Of a stretch of DNA of 64,000 nt, positions 15,522 through 24,368 are shown in pieces. Both the position numbers and the translations under genes were made by a program. The stretch spans positions 82,919 through 146,918 of the forward strand of contig NZ_BMJQ01000018.1 of NCBI RefSeq assembly GCF_014643535.1. Direction: 5' to 3'. The stretch comes from Aliidongia dinghuensis. GTDB lineage: Bacteria; Pseudomonadota; Alphaproteobacteria; ATCC43930; CGMCC-115725. Under the pieces are notes generated by a model. That model searched no databases. It was not told where the DNA came from and saw nothing but the letters and a program-made list of their open reading frames with translations. Every line of letters begins with the position of its first letter. The first letter of the stretch is position 1.

Positions 15522-16376
15522 TCAAAGCATGGCGAGCGCGGCCGCCGGAGTGGGATCCCAGGCGGGCGAAAGGCCCGATGGGCTGACGATCCGGCTGTTG
15601 GTCTCGGCCAGGCCGTGAATGGCGGCCATCTCCGCTGCGGTGAGCGCAAAGTCGAATACCGCAGCGTTGTTGGCCGTGCGTCCCGGATTGGTCGTCCGGG
15701 ACAGAGCCACCACACCCTCCTGCTGCAGCAACCAGCGCAGGACGATCTGCGCCACCGTCCTGCGACGAGCCTTGGAAATTTCCTCGAGCACCGGGTCGCT
15801 GAACACCCGGCCGACGGCCATGCCGCAATAGGCCGTGACACTCACGCCCAAGCGGCGGCATTCGTCGATCAGCAAGGCCTGGTTCAGATAGGGATGATAC
15901 TCGAACTGGTTGGTGACGATGGGTGCGGCTGAAAGCTTCACCGCCTCCGCCATCAGGGTTCGATTGAAGTTGCTGACGCCGACATGGCGCACCTTGCCGG
16001 CCTGGACCGCAGCATTGAGGCCCTCGATCTGCTCGGCGAGCGGGGTCGCAGTGCTCGGCCAGTGCAGCAGCAGGAGATCGATATAGTCGATGCGCAGTTT
16101 GCGCAGGCTGTCATCGACCGACGCCGCGAACGCGCGCTTCGGATAGTTGGCGACCCAGACCTTTGTCGTCAGGAACACATCCTCCCGCCTCAGGCCTGAG
16201 GCCGCGACGCATTCCCCGACCTCCGCTTCGTTCCGGTAGATCTGCGCCGTGTCGATGTGCCGGAAGCCCGCGTCGAGGGCCGCCGGGATCATGCGCAGCA
16301 TGTCGGGCCGCGACATGCCGTAGGTACCAAAGCCGAGCGCGGGGATGTTCGCGCCGTTGGCGGTGACGAATTGCAT
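15522..16376 (-). CDS. Aldo/keto reductase (DkgB-like)
   Basis: The 284-residue TIM-barrel reductase has an intact catalytic tetrad: Asp42, Tyr47, Lys72 and His105 (DTAQIY, TTKVW, LLLHWP). The NADPH-binding C-terminal part includes SRTTNPGRTANN. Relatives (YafB/DkgB) reduce 2,5-diketogluconate, methylglyoxal and other aldehydes. It is the third gene after doxX and pirin in a minus-strand operon divergent from a LysR gene, which fits a carbonyl/electrophile detoxification unit. Confidence 0.92.
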   Translation of the reverse strand: MQFVTANGANIPALGFGTYGMSRPDMLRMIPAALDAGFRHIDTAQIYRNEAEVGECVAASGLRREDVFLTTKVWVANYPKRAFAASVDDSLRKLRIDYIDLLLLHWPSTATPLAEQIEGLNAAVQAGKVRHVGVSNFNRTLMAEAVKLSAAPIVTNQFEYHPYLNQALLIDECRRLGVSVTAYCGMAVGRVFSDPVLEEISKARRRTVAQIVLRWLLQQEGVVALSRTTNPGRTANNAAVFDFALTAAEMAAIHGLAETNSRIVSPSGLSPAWDPTPAAALAML

Positions 16377-16399
16377 GGAAATATCTCCGGGCGGCAGGT

Positions 16400-17242
16400 T
16401 CAGAGACGCCCCTCAGCAACCAGGCGGCGGCGGATGTGCTGGATCTGGGCCTCGCCGATCTCGAGCGCCCGCGCCGAGGTGTGAACCGAGTAGTAGCCCA
16501 GCACCAGATCGTGGGGATGATGCACCGCCGATCCGAGCACGAACTCGGCGTCGTCCTCAGCGACGAAATCCACCGCGTGGGTTCCCGGCTCGAAGACGAC
16601 GATCTCACCGTGCCCGAGAAGGGCCGGCGCCCTGACCCCGCCTTTGCCCATTGCCAGCCACAAGACGGCATGGCCCTCGGGCGGCTGGTAGCGCCAATAT
16701 TCGCCGGCCTTGAGCGTGACGGCCAGGTAGTTGATCGGCGCTGGCGCCGCGATCGCGCTCTTTGCGCCGTCATGCTGCCCCAACAGTACGCGGGCTGGCC
16801 CTGCCTCAGGGATCTCCGCGGCACTCTGATAGATGCTCTCCGCGTCACCGAGCTCCAGGTGCGGCGGCAGGGCGATCCAGAGCTGGAAACCACGCGTCAG
16901 CCCGGGATCGCCGGCACCACCGGAGTGCCAGACCCCCTTGCCGGCCCGCATCCATTCGACGCCGTCGGCACGGAGGATGCCGGCGGCACCGTTGGTGTCC
17001 TCGTAGCTGACACTGCCTTCGGCCACATAGGTCAAGGTCGCGAGGCCGGAGTGCGGATGCATGCCGAAGGTGGGAAACCTGTCACCCTGATTATCGAACA
17101 AGTCGAGGAAAACGAACGGCTTGAGGATCTGCCCCAGATCGCCGGGGCTCATGAGCCGGGTGACATAGCCATGAGCAGTCCCCCGGGAGCGATAGACAAT
17201 ACGGCGGACGTGATCAAACGCCGGCGTTGCAGCGACGGACAT
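16400..17242 (-). CDS. Pirin family protein
   Basis: This 280-residue bicupin protein carries the pirin signature: FVFLDLFDNQG, the metal motif GMHPHSGLATLTYVAEG, and VWHSGG in the first cupin. The His residues expected as Fe ligands are visible there. Bacterial pirins such as YhhW can act as quercetinases or redox sensors. It lies 84 bp downstream of doxX and 23 bp upstream of the aldo/keto reductase. A second, unrelated-looking pirin is at 60245 in this window. Confidence 0.92.
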   Translation of the reverse strand: MSVAATPAFDHVRRIVYRSRGTAHGYVTRLMSPGDLGQILKPFVFLDLFDNQGDRFPTFGMHPHSGLATLTYVAEGSVSYEDTNGAAGILRADGVEWMRAGKGVWHSGGAGDPGLTRGFQLWIALPPHLELGDAESIYQSAAEIPEAGPARVLLGQHDGAKSAIAAPAPINYLAVTLKAGEYWRYQPPEGHAVLWLAMGKGGVRAPALLGHGEIVVFEPGTHAVDFVAEDDAEFVLGSAVHHPHDLVLGYYSVHTSARALEIGEAQIQHIRRRLVAEGRL

Positions 17243-17326
17243 GATGGATCTCGATCGTGATGGGAGGGAACGGGGGACTGCCGGATGTTCGGGAGAGCCG
17301 CCTTCGGCTCGCCCGGGGGGAACAGC

Positions 17327-17758
17327 TCAATTCGTAGCGGCGACCGGGCGGGTTGACACCGCGACCGAACGATTGAAGCGGCGATCGAGCGAGAAGCCGC
17401 CGGCACCGAACACCGCCACCTGAAGCAGCCCGCCCATGATGGCGACATTCTTCATGAAGTGGATCATCTGGTTCTGGTCGGCGAAGTTGTTGTGGAAGAA
17501 GACAGCCGTGAGCAGCGTGAAGACCGCCAGGCCGGCGGCGACCAGTCGGGTCTGCAGGCCGGCGATCAGCAGCAGGCCGCCGATGATCTCGACGCCCGTC
17601 GCGCCGACATAGGCCGCGACGGGCAGCGGCAAGCCCACCGCGGCGATGTAGCCCTGCGTCGCCGCCGGTGCCGCGAGCTTGCCGAGGCCGCTCATCAGGA
17701 AGAGCACGGCGAGGAGAATGCGCCCAACGAGGGCGATCGTGTCGTTTTGCTTCGTCAT
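17327..17758 (-). CDS. DoxX family membrane protein
   Basis: The 143-residue protein has four predicted transmembrane helices and the DoxX signature FLMSGLGKLAAPAATQGYIA. Motifs in the middle (GVEIIGGLLLIAGLQTR) and FHNNFADQNQMIHFMKNVAI match the YphA/DoxX group. Such proteins are linked to thiol/quinone redox homeostasis. The ATG at 17758 is chosen over an in-frame TTG at 17773 because the longer start adds non-conserved residues. It is the first gene of the doxX-pirin-AKR operon facing the LysR gene. Confidence 0.9.
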   Translation of the reverse strand: MTKQNDTIALVGRILLAVLFLMSGLGKLAAPAATQGYIAAVGLPLPVAAYVGATGVEIIGGLLLIAGLQTRLVAAGLAVFTLLTAVFFHNNFADQNQMIHFMKNVAIMGGLLQVAVFGAGGFSLDRRFNRSVAVSTRPVAATN

Positions 17759-17920
17759 TTCATGTGATCCCAAAGCTGGGCCCCATGGCTCGATTGCTCC
17801 ACGCGGCCGGGTTGTGTTCAGCGTCTGCGGCGGAACCGCTTGGCTTCGAGATCAAAGATAGACATTCCAAGTTGACAGAAAACTCGTAAAGTACCGGAGA
17901 ATATTTTCAGGAAATTTGAA

Positions 17921-18817
17921 ATGTCCGAACCTGGTTTCCCGAGCCTCGATCAGCTGAGAGTGTTCTTGACGGTCGTCGAAACCGGCAGCTTCACCGCAGC
18001 GGCAAAGAAGCTCGGCAGAGCGATTTCGGCCGTGAGCTACACCATCGCCAATCTCGAGCAGCAGCTCGGCATCGCCCTGTTCGACCGCGACCAGGCGCGC
18101 ACGCCGAAGCTGACCGAGGCGGGATCGGCGATCGTATCGAAGGCGAGCGTCGTCGCCGTGGGGATCGATGACCTGCGCGCGAGCGTGCGCGCGCTGCTGA
18201 AAGGCCTCGAGGCGGAGGTGACGCTGGTCGTCGACGTGATGTTGCCGAGCGAGCGGCTCGTCGACGCCGTCCAGGCGTTCGAAGCGACCTTCCCGACCGT
18301 CAAGTTGCGCCTGCATGTCGAGGCCTTGAGCGCCGTCGCCCAATCGGTTCGCCGGGATGGCGCGATGATCGGCATCGGCGGCGGGTTGCTCGACATCGAG
18401 CCGGGCCTGGAGCTGATTCATGTCGGCGATGTGGAGATGATCCCGGTCGCGGCACCGAATCATCCGCTTGCCCAGAGCCGACCGGTGGCACCGGGTGCTG
18501 CACGCCGGCATCGGCAGTTGATTCTGACGGTGCGGATGCCGTTCGCCGAGGGACCCGACGTCGGCGTCTTCGCCGCCGAGACCTGGCGTGTCGCCGATCT
18601 CGGCGCCAAGCATGCGCTGCTGCTCGCCGGTATCGGCTGGGGCAACATGCCGGAACCGAACATCCGGGCCGACTTGGCGGCCGGCCGGCTCGTGCGCCTG
18701 GAGCTGCCCGAGGCGAAGAGCGGCCTCTATCCTTTCCAGGCAATGTACCGGACCGACCAGCCGCCAGGGCCGGCCGCGGCCTGGTTGATCCAACGCTTCG
18801 TTGATCAAGCCTGGTGA
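17921..18817 (+). CDS. LysR-type transcriptional regulator
   Basis: This is a 298-residue LysR protein. The helix-turn-helix is at 9-60 (LRVFLTVVETGSFTAAAKKL, GRAISAVSYTIANLEQQLGI), followed by the substrate-binding domain with FPTVKLRLHVEALSAV. The divergent gap of 162 bp is AT-rich next to this gene, and GGAAATTTGAAATG surrounds the start. Repression or activation of doxX-pirin-AKR in response to an electrophile or quinone is the likely role, as for similarly arranged LysR/DoxX/pirin sets; this is inference. Confidence 0.92.
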   Translation: MSEPGFPSLDQLRVFLTVVETGSFTAAAKKLGRAISAVSYTIANLEQQLGIALFDRDQARTPKLTEAGSAIVSKASVVAVGIDDLRASVRALLKGLEAEVTLVVDVMLPSERLVDAVQAFEATFPTVKLRLHVEALSAVAQSVRRDGAMIGIGGGLLDIEPGLELIHVGDVEMIPVAAPNHPLAQSRPVAPGAARRHRQLILTVRMPFAEGPDVGVFAAETWRVADLGAKHALLLAGIGWGNMPEPNIRADLAAGRLVRLELPEAKSGLYPFQAMYRTDQPPGPAAAWLIQRFVDQAW

Positions 18818-18837
18818 GCGAGTGACGATCGTCTCGC
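18818..18837 (+). terminator. Weak hairpin after lysR
   Basis: GCGAG and CTCGC can pair immediately after the LysR stop, enclosing the palindrome GACGATCGTC. No T-run follows, so terminator function is uncertain. Confidence 0.3.
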
Positions 18838-18874
18838 GCCGGCGTTTCGGGCTATATGGAGCTCGTCAAATTCT

Positions 18875-19126
18875 CTAGATCTTGAACGTCGCCAAGGTCG
18901 AGAGATGGAACAGCTCCTCGACCGTGAGGCGGCGGGGCGACAGGCCCTGGTCGTAGTGATATCCCAGGAACCGGTCGAGCACATGGCGGTTGGGCTCGAC
19001 GCCGTAGGGCCAGAAATCCTCGCCCATCAGGCGCCGGACGAGCTCCGCGATCGAAGCCTGCGATCGCTGTAGCTCCGCTCGGAGGGCGTGCGTGGTCTTG
19101 GCGCTCCCGTGAAGTACCTGTGCCAT
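18875..19126 (-). pseudogene. Chimeric remnant: IS481-like transposase start fused to the tail of a 4,5-dihydroxyphthalate decarboxylase-like gene
   Basis: The frame encodes 83 residues from the ATG at 19126. The first 32 (MAQVLHGSAKTTHALR..., LQRSQASIAELVRR) match the typical N-terminus of IS481-family transposases (MGQVLHGSATTT, then Q-SQ-S). From about position 19030 the text switches to GEDFWPYGVEPNR, GLSPRRLTVEELF and a terminal TFKI. That matches the C-terminal end of Pht5-type decarboxylases and their ABC-binding-protein-like relatives. Both pieces are in one frame, so an insertion followed by deletion is likely. Neither part can be functional alone. Family matches are from memory of conserved wording; a search would settle it. 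Confidence 0.72.
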
Positions 19127-19139
19127 AGCGTGACACAGG
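19117..19139. repeat. Imperfect palindrome around the transposase remnant start
   Basis: CCTGTG and CACAGG flank an 11-bp centre spanning the remnant's start codon. This may be part of the old element's end or a transposase-binding site. The gap from 19140 to 19301 otherwise holds only a hairpin at 19199. Confidence 0.35.
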
Positions 19140-19198
19140 CGAGTTTGGTCACCCAAGCTACGGCAGTTTCACTGCGACCGAGATGCGAACCTCTGCCA

Positions 19199-19225
19199 GG
19201 CCGCTTCCCGATCCTCGAAGCGGCC
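19199..19225 (-). terminator. Hairpin downstream of transketolase
   Basis: GGCCGCTTC and GAAGCGGCC form a perfect 9-bp stem with a 9-nt loop, 77 bp past the tkt stop. No T-run is seen, so it may work with Rho or merely protect the 3' end of the long operon. Confidence 0.45.
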
Positions 19226-19301
19226 GTTCCGCTTTCATCGGTCAAACTCGCCCTGATGCGTGGTGGCTGTCGAAGGCCCCGGCAGGCGCAGCCGTCGACC
19301 C

Positions 19302-21311
19302 TCAGTTCTCGCCCAGAAGCTTGATCGTCCGCGAAACGACGGCCTCCGGCGTGATCCCGAACCGGCGATAGAGCGCATCCGCGGGACCGGATGCGCCGAA
19401 ACCCGACATGCCGACAAGATCGCCGTCCGGGCCGAGCCATTGATCCCAGCCGAACCGGACGGCGGCTTCGATGCCGATGCGGACGCCCGATGGACCCAGC
19501 ACCATGCGCCGATAATGCTTGTCCTCGGCGCCGAACAGGTCCCAGCACGGCATGGAGACGACCGCCGTCGGGATACCTCGCTCCTGCAGCACGGTGCGCG
19601 CTTCGGTCGCGATCGCCACTTCGGAGCCCGTCGCGAGCAAGGTCGCCCGCCGTTCGCCGCCCGTCGCATCGGCCAGCACATAGGCGCCGCGCGCGCTCTT
19701 GTTTTCCGCCGTGGCGTCGCGTCGCAACAGCGGAAGCTGCTGCCGGGCAAAGATGAGCGATGTCGGGCCGTCTGTGCGCGACAGCGCGATTTCCCAGGCC
19801 TCCGCCGCCTCGATCGCATCGGCCGGGCGGATCACGCGCATATTGGGCATGGCGCGCAGCGCGGCGAGGATCTCGACCGGCTGGTGCGTCGGGCCGTTCT
19901 TGCCGATGCCGATCGAATCATGGCTGAACACGAAGACGACCGGCAGCCCCATGAGCGCCGCCATGCGCATCGCCGGCCGCTCGTAGTCGGAGAAGGCGAG
20001 ATAGGTCACCGCCGCGGGCCTGATGCCGCCGTGGGCGGCCATGCCGTTGGCGAGCGATGCCATGACGTGCTCGCGCACGCCGCAATGGAGATAGCGGCCG
20101 GCGCGGTCCGCGCGGGCGAAGGCCGCGAGATGTCGCTTGTGGTTGGTCGGCGCCTCGAGATCGGCGCAGGCGACGAAAATCTCCGGCACTTCGTCGTAAA
20201 GCGCGCTTACGATGTCACCGGAGGCCTGGATCGAGAAGCGCGGGCTCGGATCGGCAAGCGCCGCCTGCTTGGCCGCGAGGATCGTCTGGCACCACCCCGC
20301 GGGCAGGTCGCCGGCCATCGTGCGCTCGAACACGGCGCGGTCCTCGCTCGAGAGCGCTTCGAGCCGTGCCTTCCATGCGGCATGGCATTGCGCATTGCGC
20401 CGGCCTGCAGCACGCCACGCCTCGGTGATCGTGTCCGGGATCTCGAACGGTGTCGCCGCCCAGTCGAACAGGGCGGCCATGTCGGCACGGTCAGTTTCGT
20501 AGAGCTTTGCGCTGTGGCCGCCCCGTTGTCCCTGCAGCCGCGGGATGCCGCGCGCGATCGTCGTACGGGCGGCGATGAGCGTTGGGCGAGGATCGGTGCG
20601 GGCGGCGGCGAATGCGCCAGCCGCAGCCCTCAGGTCATGGCCGTCGATCTCGACGACATGCCAGCCGGCGACGCGGAACCGGTCGGCGACATTCTCCGAG
20701 ATCGAGAGCTCGGTCGAGCCGTCGTCGGTGATGCGGTTGTCGTCCCAAACGAAGGCGAGCTTGCCCAGGCCCAGGTGACCGGCGAGCGCGATCGCCTCCT
20801 GGCCGACACCTTCCTGCAGGCAGCCATCGCCGACGAAGGCCCAGGTCATGTGGTCGACGATGCCGTCGCCGAAGCGGGCGTTGAGATAGGCTTCGGCGAT
20901 CGCCATGCCGAGCGCGTTGGCGATGCCCTGGCCAAGCGGGCCGGTCGTCGCCTCGATGCCGGCGGCCGGGTCATATTCCGGATGACCGGCGCAGTGCGAG
21001 TCGAGTTCACGGAAGGATTTCACCTGGTCGAGCCCGATCTTGGCATAGCCGCTCAGATGCAGCAGCGCGTAGAGCAGCATCGAGCCGTGGCCGTTCGACA
21101 GCACGAAACGGTCCCTGTCCGGCCAGGTCGGGTCGGCCGCGAGGAACTTGAGCTCCCCGGCAAAGAGGGCGGTTGCCAGCTCCGCCATGCCGAGCGGCAC
21201 GCCCTGATGCCCTTCGCCGGCCTTCAAGATGGCGTCGACCGAGAGAAAGCGGATGGCGTGCGCCATCTGCTGAAGCATTTCCGCAGAGGGCGTGGCTGTG
21301 CTCGACGGCAT
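19302..21311 (-). CDS. tkt: Transketolase (full length)
   Basis: The 669-residue protein is a complete transketolase: TPP domain, Pyr domain and C-terminal domain. Motifs include GHQGVPLGMAELATALF, SNGHGSMLLYALLHLSGY, the TPP/Mg motif GDGCLQEGVGQEA with WDDN, and HDSIGIGKNGPTHQPVE with the substrate-binding His. It would transfer a two-carbon ketol unit between a ketose and an aldose, usually phosphorylated. It is the last gene of a minus-strand operon that already contains a split transketolase pair, which is unusual. Together with the TRAP genes this suggests a specialised sugar or sugar-acid pathway, although this copy may also serve the pentose phosphate pathway. Confidence 0.95.
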   Translation of the reverse strand: MPSSTATPSAEMLQQMAHAIRFLSVDAILKAGEGHQGVPLGMAELATALFAGELKFLAADPTWPDRDRFVLSNGHGSMLLYALLHLSGYAKIGLDQVKSFRELDSHCAGHPEYDPAAGIEATTGPLGQGIANALGMAIAEAYLNARFGDGIVDHMTWAFVGDGCLQEGVGQEAIALAGHLGLGKLAFVWDDNRITDDGSTELSISENVADRFRVAGWHVVEIDGHDLRAAAGAFAAARTDPRPTLIAARTTIARGIPRLQGQRGGHSAKLYETDRADMAALFDWAATPFEIPDTITEAWRAAGRRNAQCHAAWKARLEALSSEDRAVFERTMAGDLPAGWCQTILAAKQAALADPSPRFSIQASGDIVSALYDEVPEIFVACADLEAPTNHKRHLAAFARADRAGRYLHCGVREHVMASLANGMAAHGGIRPAAVTYLAFSDYERPAMRMAALMGLPVVFVFSHDSIGIGKNGPTHQPVEILAALRAMPNMRVIRPADAIEAAEAWEIALSRTDGPTSLIFARQQLPLLRRDATAENKSARGAYVLADATGGERRATLLATGSEVAIATEARTVLQERGIPTAVVSMPCWDLFGAEDKHYRRMVLGPSGVRIGIEAAVRFGWDQWLGPDGDLVGMSGFGASGPADALYRRFGITPEAVVSRTIKLLGEN

Positions 21312-21380
21312 GGCAATGGATCCGTTGTCGGGCGACCTTGGCGTCGCCGCGGATGAGGGAAAGGCGGGACGATTGCGGCG

Positions 21381-23273
21381 TCAGAGGAAGCCGATCGAGA
21401 TCCAGGGGACGGCGGCGACGAGCACGAGGCCGATGAACAGGGCCACGAGATATCCCACGATCGGCTTCATGCCTTCGTCCGGATTGACGCCGCCGATTGC
21501 CGTCGCGCAGTAGTAGCCGACGCCGAACGGTGGCGCGAACAGGCCGAGGCCCATCGCCAGGATCACGACCATCGCATAGTGCACCTCGTGGATCCCGAGC
21601 GAGCGGGCGATCGGGAACAGGAGCGGCCCGAACAGCACGATCGAGGGTATGCCCTCGAGCACGGAGCCCAGGATGGCGAAGGCGACGATCGAGACGAACA
21701 TGAAGGTGACGGCGCCGCCGGGCAGGCTGCCCATGACGCGGGCGAGATCCTGGCTGAAACCCGACTGGGTCAGCGACCAGGCCATGCCGGTGGCGGCCCC
21801 GATGATGAGCAGGATCGCGCCCGACAGGCAGGCGGTCGAAACCAGCATGGTCCCGAGCCGCCGCCACTCGAACTTGCGGTAGATCAGCAGGCCGACGATG
21901 GCGGCATAGACGATACCGATCGTCGAGACCTCCGTCGCCGTCGCGATACCCTCCATGACCGCGCCGCGGATGACGAAGGGCAGAAGGATGGCGGGCGAAG
22001 CGATGGCGGCCGACCGGCCGATCTCGGCCCAGCTCGCGCGCCGGACGCCTGAGAGATCGTCGCGCCGATAGCGCCAGCGCACGAGAACGCAAAGCGCGAT
22101 GCCGAGCACGACGCCGGGCAGGAGGCCGCCGGAGAACAGTGCTGCGATCGAGACGCCGGTGACCGAACCGATGGTCAAGAGGACCAGGCTCGGCGGAATG
22201 GTCTCGGTCTGCGCGCCGGTTGCCGCCAGGAGGGCCACGAGATCGCCCGGCTTGGCGCCGCGCTTGATCATTTCCGGGAACAGCACGGGCGTCACCGCCG
22301 CCATGTCAGCCGCCTTCGAGCCGGAGATGCCCGAGACGAGATACATGGCGCCGATGAGTACGTAGGAGAGCCCGCCGCGGACATGGCCCAGGCAATTGGC
22401 GAGGAAGGCGACCATGGCGCGCGCCATGCCCGTCATCTCGATCAGCATGCCGAGGAAGACGAACAGCGGCACGGACAAGAGGATGATGTGGCTCATGCCC
22501 TCGTCCATGCGTCCGACGACGACGGCCAGCGGCACGGAGGTCGTGAACGACAGGTAGCCGGTGGTCGCGAGGCCGAAGGAAAACGCGATCGGCACGCCGG
22601 CGAACACGCTGAGCGAGACCAGGCCGACGAAGAAGATCAGCAGGTTGGCATTGCCGAGCGGCCGCAGCAGCGGCGCCAGCTCGTGCCCGAGCAGGCCCAA
22701 GCAAACGACGCCGAACAGGACAAGGCCGGCGCGGACCGGGGATGCGGTGCGGAGCAGCCGCAGCACCGCGGAGAGCGCCATGAGCCCGGTGCCGACCGGC
22801 AGGGCGAGCGCCCGCCAGCTGCTCGGGATATCGAGTGCCGGCAGCGTCACGAAGCCCTCGTCCTCGACGAAATCCAGGCCGGGGCGGACGATCGCCAGCA
22901 GGAAGACCAGGGGGGCGGCGACGGCCAGCAGCTCCAGCGTCGCGCGCAGGTCGGGCGACGCCTTGGCGACCAGCGCCGTCATGCGCATGTGCTCGCCGCG
23001 CTGAAAGGCGATGACCGCGCCCAGCATGGCGAGCCAGATGAACAGAAGCGAGGCGAGCTCGTCCGACCAGACGATCGGTGCGCGGAAGACGTAGCGCATC
23101 GTCACGCCGACGAAGAGCACGATGATTTCGGCGACGACGAGGGCCGCGGCCGGGATTTCGACCATCCGGGCAAGCAGGGTCTCGACCTGCCGCACGGCGC
23201 GCCGCCAACCGGACACCTCGGCGGCCTTCATTGCGAGATCCGCCCCCATGGCCGCATCCATCATGACGCTCAC
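21381..23273 (-). CDS. TRAP transporter fused small and large membrane subunits (DctQM)
   Basis: The 630-residue inner-membrane protein joins a DctQ-type four-helix part (about 1-200, with MRYVFRAPIVWSDELASLLF) to a DctM-type twelve-helix part. The DctM part is recognisable from FAGVPIAFSFGLATTGYL, SVPLFVFLGMLIEMTGMARA, SGSKAADMAAVTPVLFP and FAPPFGVGYYCATAIGG. It works with a periplasmic DctP to import organic acids using the sodium gradient. The GTG at 23273 overlaps the dctP stop as GTGA; the ATG at 23264 is an alternative start. Confidence 0.93.
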   Translation of the reverse strand: MSVMMDAAMGADLAMKAAEVSGWRRAVRQVETLLARMVEIPAAALVVAEIIVLFVGVTMRYVFRAPIVWSDELASLLFIWLAMLGAVIAFQRGEHMRMTALVAKASPDLRATLELLAVAAPLVFLLAIVRPGLDFVEDEGFVTLPALDIPSSWRALALPVGTGLMALSAVLRLLRTASPVRAGLVLFGVVCLGLLGHELAPLLRPLGNANLLIFFVGLVSLSVFAGVPIAFSFGLATTGYLSFTTSVPLAVVVGRMDEGMSHIILLSVPLFVFLGMLIEMTGMARAMVAFLANCLGHVRGGLSYVLIGAMYLVSGISGSKAADMAAVTPVLFPEMIKRGAKPGDLVALLAATGAQTETIPPSLVLLTIGSVTGVSIAALFSGGLLPGVVLGIALCVLVRWRYRRDDLSGVRRASWAEIGRSAAIASPAILLPFVIRGAVMEGIATATEVSTIGIVYAAIVGLLIYRKFEWRRLGTMLVSTACLSGAILLIIGAATGMAWSLTQSGFSQDLARVMGSLPGGAVTFMFVSIVAFAILGSVLEGIPSIVLFGPLLFPIARSLGIHEVHYAMVVILAMGLGLFAPPFGVGYYCATAIGGVNPDEGMKPIVGYLVALFIGLVLVAAVPWISIGFL

Positions 23274-24301
23274 CCCAGCTTGCCGACGGCGCCTTCGAGC
23301 AGGTCCCAGGCCTCGTCGCCGTATTTCGACTTCCAGTCGGCATAGAAGCTCGTCCTGCCGAGCGCCGCCCGGAAGGCGTCACGGTCGACGTCGAGGAAGC
23401 CGATGCCCTTGGCCGTCAGATCGGTGCGCAGCGATTGGCTGAGCGCCGCGATGTCGGCGCGCTGCTTGGCGCCGGCGGCATCGAGCTCGCGCGTGACGAT
23501 CGCCTGGACGTCGGCCGGCATCGCGGCCCAGGCGCGGCGATTGGCGAGGGTGATGTAGCCGTCCCAGACATGGCCCGTCATGGAGATGTATTTCTGCACC
23601 TCGTAGAGCCGGGCCGAATAGATGATCGCGAGCGGGTTTTCCTGGCCCTCGACCACCTTGGTCTGCAGGGCGGAATAGAGCTCGTTGAAATTGATCGGCG
23701 TGGGCCCGGCCTCGAGCGTCTTGAACACCGAGGTCAGCATCGGCGCCGGCGGAACGCGGATCTTGAAGCCCTTCAGGTCCTCCGGCGTCTTGATCTCGCG
23801 CGTGGACGAGCTGATCTGGCGGAAGCCGTTGTCCCAGAACTTCGCCGGGGCGATGAGCCCGGCCTTGGCGATCTGATCGCGGATATGGTTGCCGAGCGCG
23901 CCATCCATCGTCTTCCAGACGACGTCGTAGCTCGGGAAGGCAAAGCCGGTGTTGACGATGCCCGCCACGGGCACGAGCGTCGCCAGGATCGACGTGGCCA
24001 GGTTGAAGAATTCGACGCCGCCGTTGCGCACCTGGCCGAGGAGGTCGGTGTCGGATCCCAGTTGGTTGGCCGGGAACAGGTGGAACTCGACCCGGCCCGA
24101 GGTCGCCTCGCGGATACGGTCGATCGCCTCTTGGGCGCGGGTATTGACCGGGTGCGTCGGGTCCTGGCCGGTCGCATATTTGTAGGTGAATTCAGCGGCA
24201 TCGCCGCGACGGGTGATGAGGGTGACGAGCGGCAAGGCCGCAGCGCCGGCAAGGAAGCGGCGGCGCGTCGTCCGGGACTGGACGATGGTCTTCAAGGTCA
24301 T
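23270..24301 (-). CDS. TRAP transporter periplasmic solute-binding protein (DctP)
   Basis: The 343-residue protein begins with a likely Tat signal: the RTTRRRFLAG twin-arginine region, a hydrophobic stretch and a probable cut after GDAA. The DctP fold follows, with GRVEFHLFPANQLGSDTDLL, a conserved Arg in FKIRVPPAPM and NELYSALQTKVVEGQENPL, all typical of carboxylate-binding members. GGAGGGGAG precedes the ATG at 24301, which settles the start. It overlaps the fused membrane subunit by 4 bp. The conserved Arg indicates a ligand with a carboxylate, most likely a sugar acid or hydroxy acid. Confidence 0.93.
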   Translation of the reverse strand: MTLKTIVQSRTTRRRFLAGAAALPLVTLITRRGDAAEFTYKYATGQDPTHPVNTRAQEAIDRIREATSGRVEFHLFPANQLGSDTDLLGQVRNGGVEFFNLATSILATLVPVAGIVNTGFAFPSYDVVWKTMDGALGNHIRDQIAKAGLIAPAKFWDNGFRQISSSTREIKTPEDLKGFKIRVPPAPMLTSVFKTLEAGPTPINFNELYSALQTKVVEGQENPLAIIYSARLYEVQKYISMTGHVWDGYITLANRRAWAAMPADVQAIVTRELDAAGAKQRADIAALSQSLRTDLTAKGIGFLDVDRDAFRAALGRTSFYADWKSKYGDEAWDLLEGAVGKLG

Positions 24302-24368
24302 GACGTTTCTCCCCTCCATGAGCGCCGGTTTTCCGGCTTGTCTCGTTGATGTGCTCAGGTTCACGTAC

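Noticed and set aside
19260..21356. A very long open frame on the plus strand opposite tkt
   Set aside because: Its residues (Arg, Asp, Gly, His-rich with no domain) are typical of antisense frames in GC-rich DNA, whereas the minus strand encodes an unmistakable transketolase.
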